Shown here in pieces: positions 43,603 to 50,768 of a stretch of DNA of 64,000 nucleotides. The notes below the pieces were generated by a model. That model was not told the DNA's origin. It ran no database searches and worked only from the letters and a program-made list of their open reading frames with translations. This stretch comes from Paenibacillus humicus NBRC 102415 (GTDB lineage: Bacteria; Bacillota; Bacilli; Paenibacillales; Paenibacillaceae), in contig NZ_BIMD01000018.1 of NCBI RefSeq assembly GCF_004000905.1, positions 1 to 64,000 of the forward strand, read 5' to 3'. A program made the position numbers and the translations under genes. Numbering within the stretch: the stretch's first letter is position 1; each line of letters starts with the position of its first letter.

Positions 43603-43917
43603 GCTTGCTCCTTCCTTGCTGTGCGCCGGAATCAGGCGGCTGAACAACACCGCCTTGCGCATACGTTCTATTTTAGATGAAATCTCTCGTGAAAGCCATG
43701 GTCCGGAAGTAATCCGGGCGCAAGGAAGAAGCTGGCAGAAAAGATTTTGAAAGCGGTTAATTTAGGCTTGCAATACCTTACATGATGTGTTAAATTGAAA
43801 AGGAAAGAAGCCAGTTAAATCAAGGGTTTTTCAGCTCTCCAATCCTACTTTAGCCCTGGTTTTCATAAGCGTCGGCCAATTAGGGAACGCTGTAAAAAAA
43901 TCCATGAGGTGATGGAA
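43603..43917. other. Divergent intergenic region between mnmL and the 64-residue protein gene
   Basis: Besides the promoter at 43768-43796 and its leader, this region must hold the mnmL promoter on the minus strand. I see no gene and no clear stable hairpin. Confidence 0.5.
43768..43796 (+). promoter_or_regulatory. Sigma-A promoter for the 64-residue protein gene
   Basis: TTGCAA, a 17-base spacer and TAAATT with TGT in front. The ATG is 122 bases downstream, giving an untranslated leader of about 115 nt. Confidence 0.7.
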
Positions 43918-44112
43918 ATGAGCACAGTCAAAATTCCCCACGGGGACGAGAAGGTCACGGTTGAGCTGACGGTCAAGGAACTGATGGCGCTGGCGGGGAT
44001 CCGGTTCCACGGAGACCGCAGGCTCGGAATCGACGCGCGCAGGAAGCTGAATTCCGTTTTGTCCGAGACGTACGAGCTGGAGCAGCCGATTCCGTACCAA
44101 TTGCTTAATTAA
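43918..44112 (+). CDS. Conserved-looking small protein, unknown function
   Basis: A 64-residue polar protein (start MSTVKIPHGDEKVTVELTVK) with a helical middle ELMALAGIRFHGDRRLGIDA and a short C-terminal tail EQPIPYQLLN. GAGG at 43906-43909 is 8 bases before the ATG at 43918; earlier in-frame GTG and ATG codons overlap that site. It has its own good promoter. I recognise no family; the pattern resembles a small helical adaptor. Confidence 0.65.
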   Translation: MSTVKIPHGDEKVTVELTVKELMALAGIRFHGDRRLGIDARRKLNSVLSETYELEQPIPYQLLN

Positions 44113-44266
44113 GCCGGCTTGCCCGGCAGATCGCAGAGCGGCACCAAGCCGGGTTTCCGGCACGGGAGCCGCTTTTATTTTTTGGAGCAGCCGCCTTTAC
44201 AACGCTCTCCGGATTCGGCACAATAAGATAGTTCATAGAAGAGACAGTGGAGGATGGCATAGATCA

Positions 44267-45058
44267 ATGCGTTTACGTGGAAGAAAAGGAATCCGGGAGG
44301 AGCTTGAGGCGCTCCCGCAGCTGGTCGTGCTGGACGCGTCCGGCCTCAAGGGCAAGTGGAATGAGTTTTTCGGCAACGACAAGCCGATCCATATCGAGCT
44401 GGGAATGGGCAAGGGACGCTTCATCAGCCGGCACAGCGTGCTGAATCCCGAGGTCAACTATATCGGCGTCGACATGTATGACGAGCTGATCCGCAGAGCG
44501 GCGGAGAAGGCTCTGGAGGCACGCGCCGAAGCGGGACAAGAAGGCTATCCGCCGAACCTGGCCCTGCTCCGGGCGAACATCGAGGGAATCGGCGAGATGT
44601 TCGCGCCCGGCGAAATCGAGCGGATCTATCTGAATTTCAGCGATCCCTGGCCGAAAGCGAAGCATGCGCGCCGCCGCCTCACGCATCCGCGCTTCCTGGA
44701 GCAATACTCAAGCATTCTCAACGAGTATGGGGAAATCCATCAGAAGACCGACTCGCGCCTTCTGTTCGAATTCTCGCTCAACAGCTATGCGGAGACCGAG
44801 CTGCAGCTGCGGAACATCTCCCTGGATCTCCACCGCGACGAGGTCCGCGAAGACCTTGTTCTGACGGAGTACGAGGGCAAGTTCATCAAGCAGGGAATGC
44901 CGATCCACCGCTGCGAGGCCGTCGTCGGGGCCAAGGCGCTGGCCGCCTACCGCGAGGAGAAGCAAGCGAGGCGCAGCCGCGAAGCCGCCAAGGAACGCGA
45001 GGATGCCGAGAAAGCAAGGCAGAAGGCCGGCGTTCCGCTCGGAACCGGCAGCGAATAG
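44267..45058 (+). CDS. trmB: tRNA (guanine46-N7)-methyltransferase
   Basis: A 263-residue SAM-dependent enzyme that methylates G46 in tRNA variable loops. The SAM motif is IHIELGMGKGRFISRHS near residue 42, with IGVDMYDELIRRA next. The catalytic signature LNFSDPWPKAKHARRRLTHP is intact. The family is about 215 residues; the extra 45 or so C-terminal residues are highly charged (RRSREAAKEREDAEKARQKA). The start ATG follows GTGGAGG with about 10 bases. Confidence 0.95.
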   Translation: MRLRGRKGIREELEALPQLVVLDASGLKGKWNEFFGNDKPIHIELGMGKGRFISRHSVLNPEVNYIGVDMYDELIRRAAEKALEARAEAGQEGYPPNLALLRANIEGIGEMFAPGEIERIYLNFSDPWPKAKHARRRLTHPRFLEQYSSILNEYGEIHQKTDSRLLFEFSLNSYAETELQLRNISLDLHRDEVREDLVLTEYEGKFIKQGMPIHRCEAVVGAKALAAYREEKQARRSREAAKEREDAEKARQKAGVPLGTGSE

Positions 45059-45094
45059 CGGTATCGGTCAGGGCCGCAGGCCCTGACTCAGGAG

Positions 45095-45139
45095 AAAAGG
45101 CTGTCCCTCCGGAATGCGTTCCGGAGGGACAGCCTTTGT
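45095..45139. terminator. Bidirectional intrinsic terminator
   Basis: AAAAGGCTGTCCCTCCGGAA / TTCCGGAGGGACAGCCTTT with a four-base loop, one of the longest stems in the window. A further hairpin GTCAGGGCC / GGCCCTGAC at 45067-45087 lies just before it. Confidence 0.88.
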
Positions 45140-45155
45140 TCGTCTGATCCGGCGC

Positions 45156-45722
45156 TCAGATGGAGCTGCCTATGAATACGACCGCCAGCATAGCGGTGAA
45201 CGTGCCGAGCAGCGCGCCCGCCCCGACATCCGACGGATAATGGAGCCCGAGATACATTCTCGACCAGCCGACCGAGCAGGCGATGGCAAGGCCGGCGAAC
45301 AGGGCAAGCGGGAACGCGGCTCCCGACGCTGCGGCATACAGCAAAGGGACCGTCCAGGCGAATATGGCTGTCGTATGTCCCGAAGGGAAGGATGAATCCT
45401 CCAGAGGGCTCTTGCCGGTACGGACCCCCTCGAGCGCCTGGTAAGGCCGCAGCCTCTTCATCGTGCGCTTGACGAGCGCGACGGGCAGATGGCTCGCGAT
45501 GACGGCGATCAGGCTCTGAACGCCGGCGAGCCTCCAAGAGCCCGAGCCCAGCAGAACGAGCAGGGCGGAGGAGGCCAGCGTGAACGTGGCTCCGCCCATA
45601 TGGGTGACGGTCGACAGCCAGCGGCCGGTAACCGCACGCAGCCTGGCATCGGCAGGTCCGCGGTTGAGCCACAACAGCAGCCGCCGCTCCTTGGTCCGGA
45701 GCCATCCGATAATTTCGCCCAT
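45156..45722 (-). CDS. PAP2 family membrane phosphatase
   Basis: A 188-residue polytopic membrane protein. The three phosphatase motifs are KRTMKRLRP near residue 85, PSGHT near residue 113 and SRMYLGLHYPSDV near residue 155. Bacterial members dephosphorylate undecaprenyl pyrophosphate or other lipid phosphates at the outer face. The exact substrate is not determined. It converges with trmB across a shared terminator. Confidence 0.9.
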   Translation of the reverse strand: MGEIIGWLRTKERRLLLWLNRGPADARLRAVTGRWLSTVTHMGGATFTLASSALLVLLGSGSWRLAGVQSLIAVIASHLPVALVKRTMKRLRPYQALEGVRTGKSPLEDSSFPSGHTTAIFAWTVPLLYAAASGAAFPLALFAGLAIACSVGWSRMYLGLHYPSDVGAGALLGTFTAMLAVVFIGSSI

Positions 45723-46159
45723 GCATTCGTCCTCCCCGAAAATGGCGTTATCCTATGATAACCTACACCGACGCAAATGGAACAACCTCTGGCGTTATTT
45801 ATCCTTTGCCTGGACTTATTTTATCCTTCGATTGTTAGAAGAGGATTAAGAATTATTAATGGAAGACGCTTTTGTGTCCCGGAAAAGGTTTTATTCTATT
45901 GTCGGGATGGTAATGATGGAGGAAGGTCCGGGCCGCGTGGGACTTGGGATCCCCGTTGTTCACAGCTTCGACAAGACCTGCTGTCGCTTGTCCGGAACTT
46001 TTCCCGCATGACAGTCGTAGTTAAGGACGAAAGCATCAAAACGCCAGCAAATGCACGAGAACGGCGGTTAAGGCACGCAAATAAGGGTATCCTACCCGTT
46101 AGCGGCTGATGCAAGCGTTTTTCTTGTTTGTTTGGGGCGTTAGGAACGTTTTTCTGCTT

Positions 46160-46188
46160 TTGACAAAGAGCGGGGAACCGTGGAAAAT
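46160..46188 (+). promoter_or_regulatory. Possible sigma-A promoter of the GT2 gene
   Basis: A perfect TTGACA, a 17-base spacer and a weak GAAAAT. It lies 144 bases before the ATG with the 30-bp-spaced direct repeats directly downstream. Confidence 0.45.
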
Positions 46189-46201
46189 CAGAATGGTCAT
46201 T

Positions 46202-46253
46202 TTACAAAAAGCTGACACAGACAGAGACACATTACAAAAAGCAGACACAGACA
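46202..46253. repeat. Two 22-bp direct repeats spaced by 30 bp
   Basis: TTACAAAAAGC[T/A]GACACAGACA occurs at 46202-46223 and 46232-46253 with one difference. The copies sit three turns of DNA apart between the candidate promoter and the GT2 start. Confidence 0.85.
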
Positions 46254-46331
46254 AAAAAACGACAAAGAGAAAATGAGCCCGAACGTACAGAGAGAATATT
46301 AAAATTGGGGTCTCAAGGGGGCAACACTCGC

Positions 46332-47576
46332 ATGATCGCTAATTCCGTTATGATCGCTTTGCAGATTTTCCTTGCTTTTATCGGGGTGTACCAGTTCGTT
46401 CTGGCGCTGTTCGGCATCCGCAGGAAAAAGAACCGCGTCCAGCACAAGCCGCAAAAATCGTTTGCCGTCCTGGTTGCCGCGCACAACGAAGAGAAAGTCG
46501 TCGGCGCATTGATCGAGAACTTGAAAAACCTGGATTACCCGAAAGAGCTTTACGATGTGTTCGTCATCTGCGACAACTGCACGGACGGCACGGCGGACAT
46601 CGCCCGGAGCATGGGCGTCCATGCCTGCGAGCGCCGCAACAATCAGCTGAAGGGCAAAGGCTACGCCATCGAGTGGATGCTCAAGGAACTGTGGGCAATG
46701 CCGCGCCAGTATGATGCTGTCGTCATGTTCGATGCCGACAACCTCGTCAAAACGGATTTCCTGACCCATATGAACAACGATCTCGTCGAAGGCCATCAGG
46801 TCATCCAGGGCTATCTCGATACGAAAAACCCCGATGACTCCTGGGTTACAGCCTCGTACGGCATCACGTATTGGTATTGCAACCGCCTCTGGCAGCTGTC
46901 CCGTAAAAATCTCGGCATGGCCAACTTCCTCGGCGGCACGGGCATGACGTTCGACACCGCGCTGCTCAAAGAAATGGGATGGGGCGCCACCAGCCTCGTC
47001 GAGGACCTTGAGTTCTCCATGCGCTGCGTTCAGCGGGGCGTCCATCCGGTGCTCAACTACGACGCCAAGGTTTACGACGAAAAGCCGGTCAGCTTCAAGG
47101 CTTCGGCCCGCCAGCGTCTCCGCTGGATGCAAGGGCACTTCACGGTTGCCCGCCATTATTTCTTCCCGCTGCTCTGGGCAAGCATCAAGGAACGCAATTT
47201 CGTCAAGTTCGATGCGGCGCTCTATTCGATCTCTGCCTACACGACGTTCCTTGGCTTCGTCGGCACGGCGCTGATCTGGATCGACAACATCATTCCGGCC
47301 GACAACATCTTTACTTCCATTTACGCGTACCTGCCTGTCTGGGCGGCTGGAGCCGCATTCCTCGCGGCTGCGCTGATGTTCCCGCTCGTCATGGCTCTGG
47401 AAGGCATCAAGTCCGGCAAGATGTATGCCCATCTCGTCTCCATGATCTTCTTCCAGCTGAGCTGGCTGCCGATCACGTTCTATGCGTTCTTCACGCAGAA
47501 CAACAAGCAGTGGAGCCATACGCAGCATACGCGCGTCATCCGTCTGGAGGAAGTGCAGAGCAAGCAGGCTTCCTGA
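46332..47576 (+). CDS. Membrane glycosyltransferase, family 2
   Basis: A 414-residue processive-type glycosyltransferase. An N-terminal membrane helix (MIALQIFLAFIGVYQFVLAL) precedes the GT-A domain with VLVAAHNEEKVVGALIENL, the DxD-like FDADNLV and VEDLEFSMRC. The conserved RLRWMQGHF (Q/RxxRW-type) motif follows, then three C-terminal helices. This suits synthesis or export of a polysaccharide with UDP-sugar donor. AAGGGGG lies 10 bases before the ATG at 46332. It is followed by the infC promoter, so it is probably monocistronic. Confidence 0.9.
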   Translation: MIANSVMIALQIFLAFIGVYQFVLALFGIRRKKNRVQHKPQKSFAVLVAAHNEEKVVGALIENLKNLDYPKELYDVFVICDNCTDGTADIARSMGVHACERRNNQLKGKGYAIEWMLKELWAMPRQYDAVVMFDADNLVKTDFLTHMNNDLVEGHQVIQGYLDTKNPDDSWVTASYGITYWYCNRLWQLSRKNLGMANFLGGTGMTFDTALLKEMGWGATSLVEDLEFSMRCVQRGVHPVLNYDAKVYDEKPVSFKASARQRLRWMQGHFTVARHYFFPLLWASIKERNFVKFDAALYSISAYTTFLGFVGTALIWIDNIIPADNIFTSIYAYLPVWAAGAAFLAAALMFPLVMALEGIKSGKMYAHLVSMIFFQLSWLPITFYAFFTQNNKQWSHTQHTRVIRLEEVQSKQAS

Positions 47577-47614
47577 TTGTTCGGTGCTGGCCTTTATGCA
47601 ATCTGGAATGGTGG

Positions 47615-47643
47615 TTGACATGCCTTGCAGGGCATGATATAGT
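47615..47643 (+). promoter_or_regulatory. Strong sigma-A promoter of infC-rpmI-rplT
   Basis: TTGACA, a 17-base spacer and TATAGT with TGA in front. This near-consensus promoter suits a translation-factor operon. The leader starts at about 47650. Confidence 0.85.
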
Positions 47644-47649
47644 AGTCAA

Positions 47650-47861
47650 AGTTGTTTTCCAATATCTTTCGCATAAGCAGAAGCACCCGCTTCTCACCTG
47701 ACCGATAGTTGTCGGCTGGTCGGCGATACCTGTAGCCGGATGGCTCTCCTTGCGAGAGGCGCATCCGCCCATACGGAGTGTCAAGCGGGTCCGATCTGTC
47801 GGATCCGCTTTTTATTATGGTTGAAGGCATCATTGGAACCAATCCCATTCGGAGGTGGACG
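47650..47861 (+). promoter_or_regulatory. L20-type autoregulatory leader of infC
   Basis: A 210-nt untranslated leader containing several helices and an intrinsic terminator at 47783-47813 (AAGCGG-GTCCGA / TCGGAT-CCGCTT, then TTTTTA), followed by the infC ribosome site. In B. subtilis and relatives the infC leader binds ribosomal protein L20, which favours the terminator. The gene order and the terminator position here match that system; the L20 site itself I have only inferred. Confidence 0.75.
47783..47813 (+). terminator. Attenuator terminator in the infC leader
   Basis: AAGCGGGTCCGA / TCGGATCCGCTT around TCTG, then a T-run, 49 bases before the infC start. Confidence 0.85.
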
Positions 47862-48380
47862 ATTATTAGCAGAGATCATCAAATTAATGACGATATCCGG
47901 GCACGTGAAGTACGCCTGGTCGGTCCCGAGAGCGAGCAGCTCGGCATCAAGCCGCTCCGCGAAGCCCTGCAGATGGCCATCGACGCCAACATGGACCTCG
48001 TCAACGTAGCCCCGCAGGCCAAGCCTCCGGTATGCCGGATCATGGACTATGGCAAGTTCCGTTACGAGCAGCAGAAGAAGGACAAGGAAGCCCGCAAAAA
48101 CCAGAAGACGGTTGATCTGAAGGAAGTGTGGTTCCGCTCCAACATCGACGAGCACGATTATCAGACCAAGCTTCGCAACGTCATCAAGTTCCTCGGCGAA
48201 GGCGACAAGGTCAAAGCCTCGGTCCGCTTCCGCGGCCGCGAGATCGCGCATGCCGATGTCGGTCAGCGCATCCTGGAGCGTCTGCTCAAGGAAGTCAACG
48301 ACATCGTCAACGTCGAACGTGTGCCGAAACTGGAAGGACGCAGCATGATCATGATTTTGGCACCTAAGAACACCAACTAA
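47862..48380 (+). CDS. infC: Translation initiation factor IF-3, ATT start
   Basis: A 172-residue factor that binds the 30S subunit and checks start codon pairing. GGAGGTGGACG is followed by ATTATTAGC, the same arrangement as in B. subtilis, so the start is the rare ATT at 47862 giving (M)ISRDHQINDDIRAREV. Family motifs NVAPQAKPPVCRIMDYGKFR and VRFRGREIAHADVG are intact. The ATT start lets IF-3 repress its own synthesis. The frame is open further upstream with ATG codons inside the leader terminator, which are not used. Confidence 0.94.
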   Translation: MISRDHQINDDIRAREVRLVGPESEQLGIKPLREALQMAIDANMDLVNVAPQAKPPVCRIMDYGKFRYEQQKKDKEARKNQKTVDLKEVWFRSNIDEHDYQTKLRNVIKFLGEGDKVKASVRFRGREIAHADVGQRILERLLKEVNDIVNVERVPKLEGRSMIMILAPKNTN

Positions 48381-48408
48381 GCTAGATTAATTCAAGGAGG
48401 ATATCGAC

Positions 48409-48609
48409 ATGCCAAAGATGAAGACTCATAGCAGTCTGAAAGACCGCTTCAAAATTACGGGAACTGGCAAAGTTAAACGCTACAAAGCTTACCGTAATCA
48501 CCTTCTCTCCCACAAATCCGGCCGTGCGAAGCGCGTTCTGGCTACCCAGCCGAACATGGCGGCGGGCGACATTCGTCGTCTGGCTCAAGGCCTCGCTCAA
48601 CTGAAATAG
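48409..48609 (+). CDS. rpmI: 50S ribosomal protein L35
   Basis: A 66-residue basic ribosomal protein starting MPKMKTHSSLKDRFKITGTG, with the family segment HLLSHKSGRAKR. CAAGGAGG is 8 bases ahead of the ATG. Second gene of the infC-rpmI-rplT operon. Confidence 0.97.
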   Translation: MPKMKTHSSLKDRFKITGTGKVKRYKAYRNHLLSHKSGRAKRVLATQPNMAAGDIRRLAQGLAQLK

Positions 48610-48658
48610 TCCATTTTTACCGGTTTATTGATATTAGAACTTACAGGAGGGTATCATC

Positions 48659-49018
48659 ATGGCAAGAGTAAAAGGCGGATTCGTTCGCGCCCGTCGCCGC
48701 AAACGGATTCTGAAGCTCGCAAAAGGTTACTTCGGTTCCAAGCACCGTCTATTTAAAACAGCAAAGGAGCAGGTAGGCAAATCCCTGCTTTACGCTTACC
48801 GCGATCGTCGCCAAGTAAAACGCGACTTCCGCAAGCTGTGGATCGTGCGCATCAACGCTGCTGCGCGTCTTAACGGCCTTTCCTACAGCAAATTCATGTT
48901 CGGCCTGAAGCAAGCCGGCGTCGAAGTGAACCGCAAGGTTCTTGCCGACCTGGCCGTGAACGACATCGGTTCGTTCAACAGCCTGGCTGACGTTGCCAAG
49001 CAAAAGCTGAACGCTTAA
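48659..49018 (+). CDS. rplT: 50S ribosomal protein L20
   Basis: A 119-residue ribosomal protein that binds 23S rRNA early in assembly and, in related bacteria, represses this operon through its leader. It begins [20 protein letters not shown] and contains [28 protein letters not shown] lies ahead of the ATG. It is followed by a strong terminator. Confidence 0.97.
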   Translation: MARVKGGFVRARRRKRILKLAKGYFGSKHRLFKTAKEQVGKSLLYAYRDRRQVKRDFRKLWIVRINAAARLNGLSYSKFMFGLKQAGVEVNRKVLADLAVNDIGSFNSLADVAKQKLNA

Positions 49019-49023
49019 TATAA

Positions 49024-49073
49024 AGAGCCGGTTGTCCGGGATGCGAATCCCCGGGCAGCCGGCTCTTTTTTTG
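49024..49073 (+). terminator. Intrinsic terminator of infC-rpmI-rplT
   Basis: AGAGCCGG / CCGGCTCT outer arms with an inner CCGGG / CCCGG helix, followed by TTTTTTT. Confidence 0.88.
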
Positions 49074-49248
49074 TTTCCTCCTCTGCTGGTATCCACTCGT
49101 TTCGACCTGCGCTGCGGCGAAGAAAGGCGAAGCCGGCGCATAGCCGGCAGCAGGCCGTTCCACGAATTTGCCCGGGGCATAGACATCTGTACAGGCGTCG
49201 GGCTCCTTTCCTGAATAAGCTGAAAGGAACGGGAAAGGAGGAATAGCG

Positions 49249-49638
49249 TTGTCTGCGATTTCCAAGGAACAAGTACGCGCCCTGGTGGGCAAAGAAGTAT
49301 ATGTCATGCGCAAGGACGGAACCGTCGCCAGCGGAAAGCTGGAAAAATTCGCGAATGACCGGTTGTATATCCGCCCCGTAGAGTCTGGACAGAAGGCGGG
49401 TACGAGAGCATTCATTCTCCCTCTCGTCCTGTTCGACCTGCTCGCGATCGGAACCATTCCCTTCTTTGCGGGGGGAGGGTTCGGAGGCGGATTCGGTCCC
49501 GGTCCGTACGGTCCGTACGGTCCCGGCGGTCCCGGCGGTCCCGGCCCTTACGGTCCGTACGGCCCCGGCCCTGGCGGCCCCGGTCCGTACGGCCCCGGAT
49601 GCTGCCCGCCATACGGCGGCGGCAAAGGATTCTACTAA
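49249..49638 (+). CDS. Protein with Gly/Pro/Tyr-rich C-terminal repeats, unknown function
   Basis: A 129-residue protein. The first 60 residues form a small beta-rich domain (LVGKEVYVMRKDGTVASGKL) reminiscent of Sm- or Hfq-like folds. A hydrophobic stretch VLFDLLAIGTIPFFAGG follows. The last 55 residues are built from PGPYGPYG and GGPGGP repeats ending in a CC pair. Such tails occur in spore coat and surface proteins of spore formers. The start is a TTG 7 bases after AAAGGAGG. No named family recognised. Confidence 0.75.
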   Translation: MSAISKEQVRALVGKEVYVMRKDGTVASGKLEKFANDRLYIRPVESGQKAGTRAFILPLVLFDLLAIGTIPFFAGGGFGGGFGPGPYGPYGPGGPGGPGPYGPYGPGPGGPGPYGPGCCPPYGGGKGFY

Positions 49639-49670
49639 GCGCTGTGCTGCCTCGCCCGCCGGTGCAAGGA

Positions 49671-50129
49671 CTATAGCGGCTTGAGCAGCTCGGTCACCTT
49701 GTAGCTCTCATGATGGCGCACCGGTTCGTACCCTATGCGTTCGTAGAACCGGCGCGCCTTATCATTGGCGTCGTCCACGAAGAGGAGGGCGAGGACACAG
49801 CCCTCGGCAGCTCCCGCGGCTTCGGCTTGCTTCATCAGACTGCCGCCGACTCCGGCATTCCGGCAGTCGCGATGGACAGCCAGCATGTCGATATGGAGAA
49901 TGCCCTGTAGGAACTGGTAGTGGACGAATCCCGCAGGCTCGCCTTTTTTGCCTGCGATGGCGACGATCGTCCTCCCATCGCGGAATCGTCCGGGCAAGGA
50001 ACGGATGACGGTCGGATCATCGGTCTCGGTGCTGTAGGACAAGGGCAGCAATTCCGTGCGGATCAGGCGGACAAGCCCATCGAGATCTTTGCGCTCGTTC
50101 ATCGGGCGGTAGTGGATGGAGGTTTTCAC
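49671..50129 (-). CDS. GNAT family N-acetyltransferase
   Basis: A 152-residue acetyltransferase. The acetyl-CoA binding motif is in MLAVHRDCRNAGVGGSLMKQ near residue 85, with flanking strands HYQFLQGILHIDM and CVLALLFVDDANDKARRFYE. The C-terminus ends in KVTELLKPL. The substrate is unknown. The gene is convergent with the gene before it and its 5' end lies near the T-box promoter region. Confidence 0.88.
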   Translation of the reverse strand: MKTSIHYRPMNERKDLDGLVRLIRTELLPLSYSTETDDPTVIRSLPGRFRDGRTIVAIAGKKGEPAGFVHYQFLQGILHIDMLAVHRDCRNAGVGGSLMKQAEAAGAAEGCVLALLFVDDANDKARRFYERIGYEPVRHHESYKVTELLKPL

Positions 50130-50287
50130 GCAAGCCGTCTTCCCTTCTGGCTGGACGAGGCTGGATGGCGCGGGCGATCGAAACCCGGCTTCCGCAACCT
50201 TATTCTATGCAGCGGCCCCCGAGGTTGCGAAACAGCAGCTTGAGGAGCCTTGTACATAACTTTTCTCGTTTGTGCATACACTTGGTA

Positions 50288-50316
50288 TTGACGGATGGTA
50301 ATGACAGACCTATAAT
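50288..50316 (+). promoter_or_regulatory. Strong sigma-A promoter of the ilv leader
   Basis: TTGACG, a 17-base spacer and a perfect TATAAT. Transcription should start near 50323. Confidence 0.9.
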
Positions 50317-50322
50317 AAGTCT

Positions 50323-50650
50323 CAAGCTTATACCCAATCGGCTATGATGAGGACGAAGTGTTAAGGGCCCTACTGTACAGAGAGCGACGGATCCCGCTGC
50401 AACCGCCGCCAGCATCCCTTTCCAACGAGCTCACCTCGGAGCTGTTTTCCTGAAAAGACACTGGTCTTAGTAGGGAGAATCGCATGGCATGCGTTAAAAT
50501 GCCGAAGTAGAATGATCAGGCGTGCACGCCCTTTTCTACTTCATGAGGCTCCGCATTGCGAAATGCGGCAGCAAACCTGGGTGGTACCACGGAAGATACA
50601 GTCTTTCGTCCCTATGCTTCGGCATAGCGGGCGAAAGACTTTTTTGTTTT
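50323..50650 (+). promoter_or_regulatory. T-box riboswitch, leucine type, upstream of ilvB
   Basis: A tRNA-sensing leader. The Stem I closing pairs CCCTAC (50370-50375) and GTAGGG (50471-50476) enclose AGAGAGC; the codon before the closing A-GTAGGG reads CTT, a leucine codon. The T-box sequence GGGTGGTACCACGG is at 50580-50593 with TGGT able to pair with an uncharged ACCA end, as tRNA-Leu has. The terminator at 50600-50647 is next. Uncharged leucine tRNA should allow read-through into ilvB, as in the B. subtilis ilv-leu operon. Confidence 0.9.
50600..50647 (+). terminator. T-box terminator upstream of ilvB
   Basis: AGTCTTTCG / CGAAAGACT with an inner TATGC / GCATA helix and TTCG loop, then TTTTTTG. 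It competes with the T-box antiterminator. Confidence 0.92.
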
Positions 50651-50768
50651 CCGCGCTGCGTTCACCGTGTAAGCGGGCGGCGCAACGCAACGCTTGCGTC
50701 ATTGGACTTGAAAGGAGACGAAGGCGGACCGTCGACACCGCCGCCGTCATTCACGAAGGGAGGAACAC

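Larger units (their letters stand above)
45723..46331. other. 609-bp intergenic region upstream of the GT2 gene
   Basis: No gene is supported; the open frames are short with poor start sites. It contains AT-rich promoter-like stretches near 45832-45870, a potentially structured segment at 46033-46112 (arms GCATCA / TGATGC, an inner CGCC / GGCG helix and the hairpin GGGTA-TCC-TACCC), a TTGACA element at 46160-46165 and two 22-base direct repeats at 46202-46253. Confidence 0.5.

Noticed and set aside
45923-46030. Short open frame beginning MVMMEEGPGR in the GT2 upstream region
   Set aside because: About 34 codons with no good ribosome site and no recognisable feature.
46033-46112. Cyclic di-GMP (GEMM) or cyclic di-AMP riboswitch upstream of the GT2 gene
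   Set aside because: There is local structure and a CACGCAA string, but the conserved cores of these riboswitches could not be aligned. Kept only as an unassigned structured region.
46202-46253. Minimal CRISPR repeat pair
   Set aside because: Only two copies with an 8-base gap and no cas genes; better explained as regulatory direct repeats.
50458-50476. GTC (valine) as the T-box specifier codon
   Set aside because: The codon would be followed by T and would sit out of register with the Stem I closing pairs; CTT followed by A fits better.
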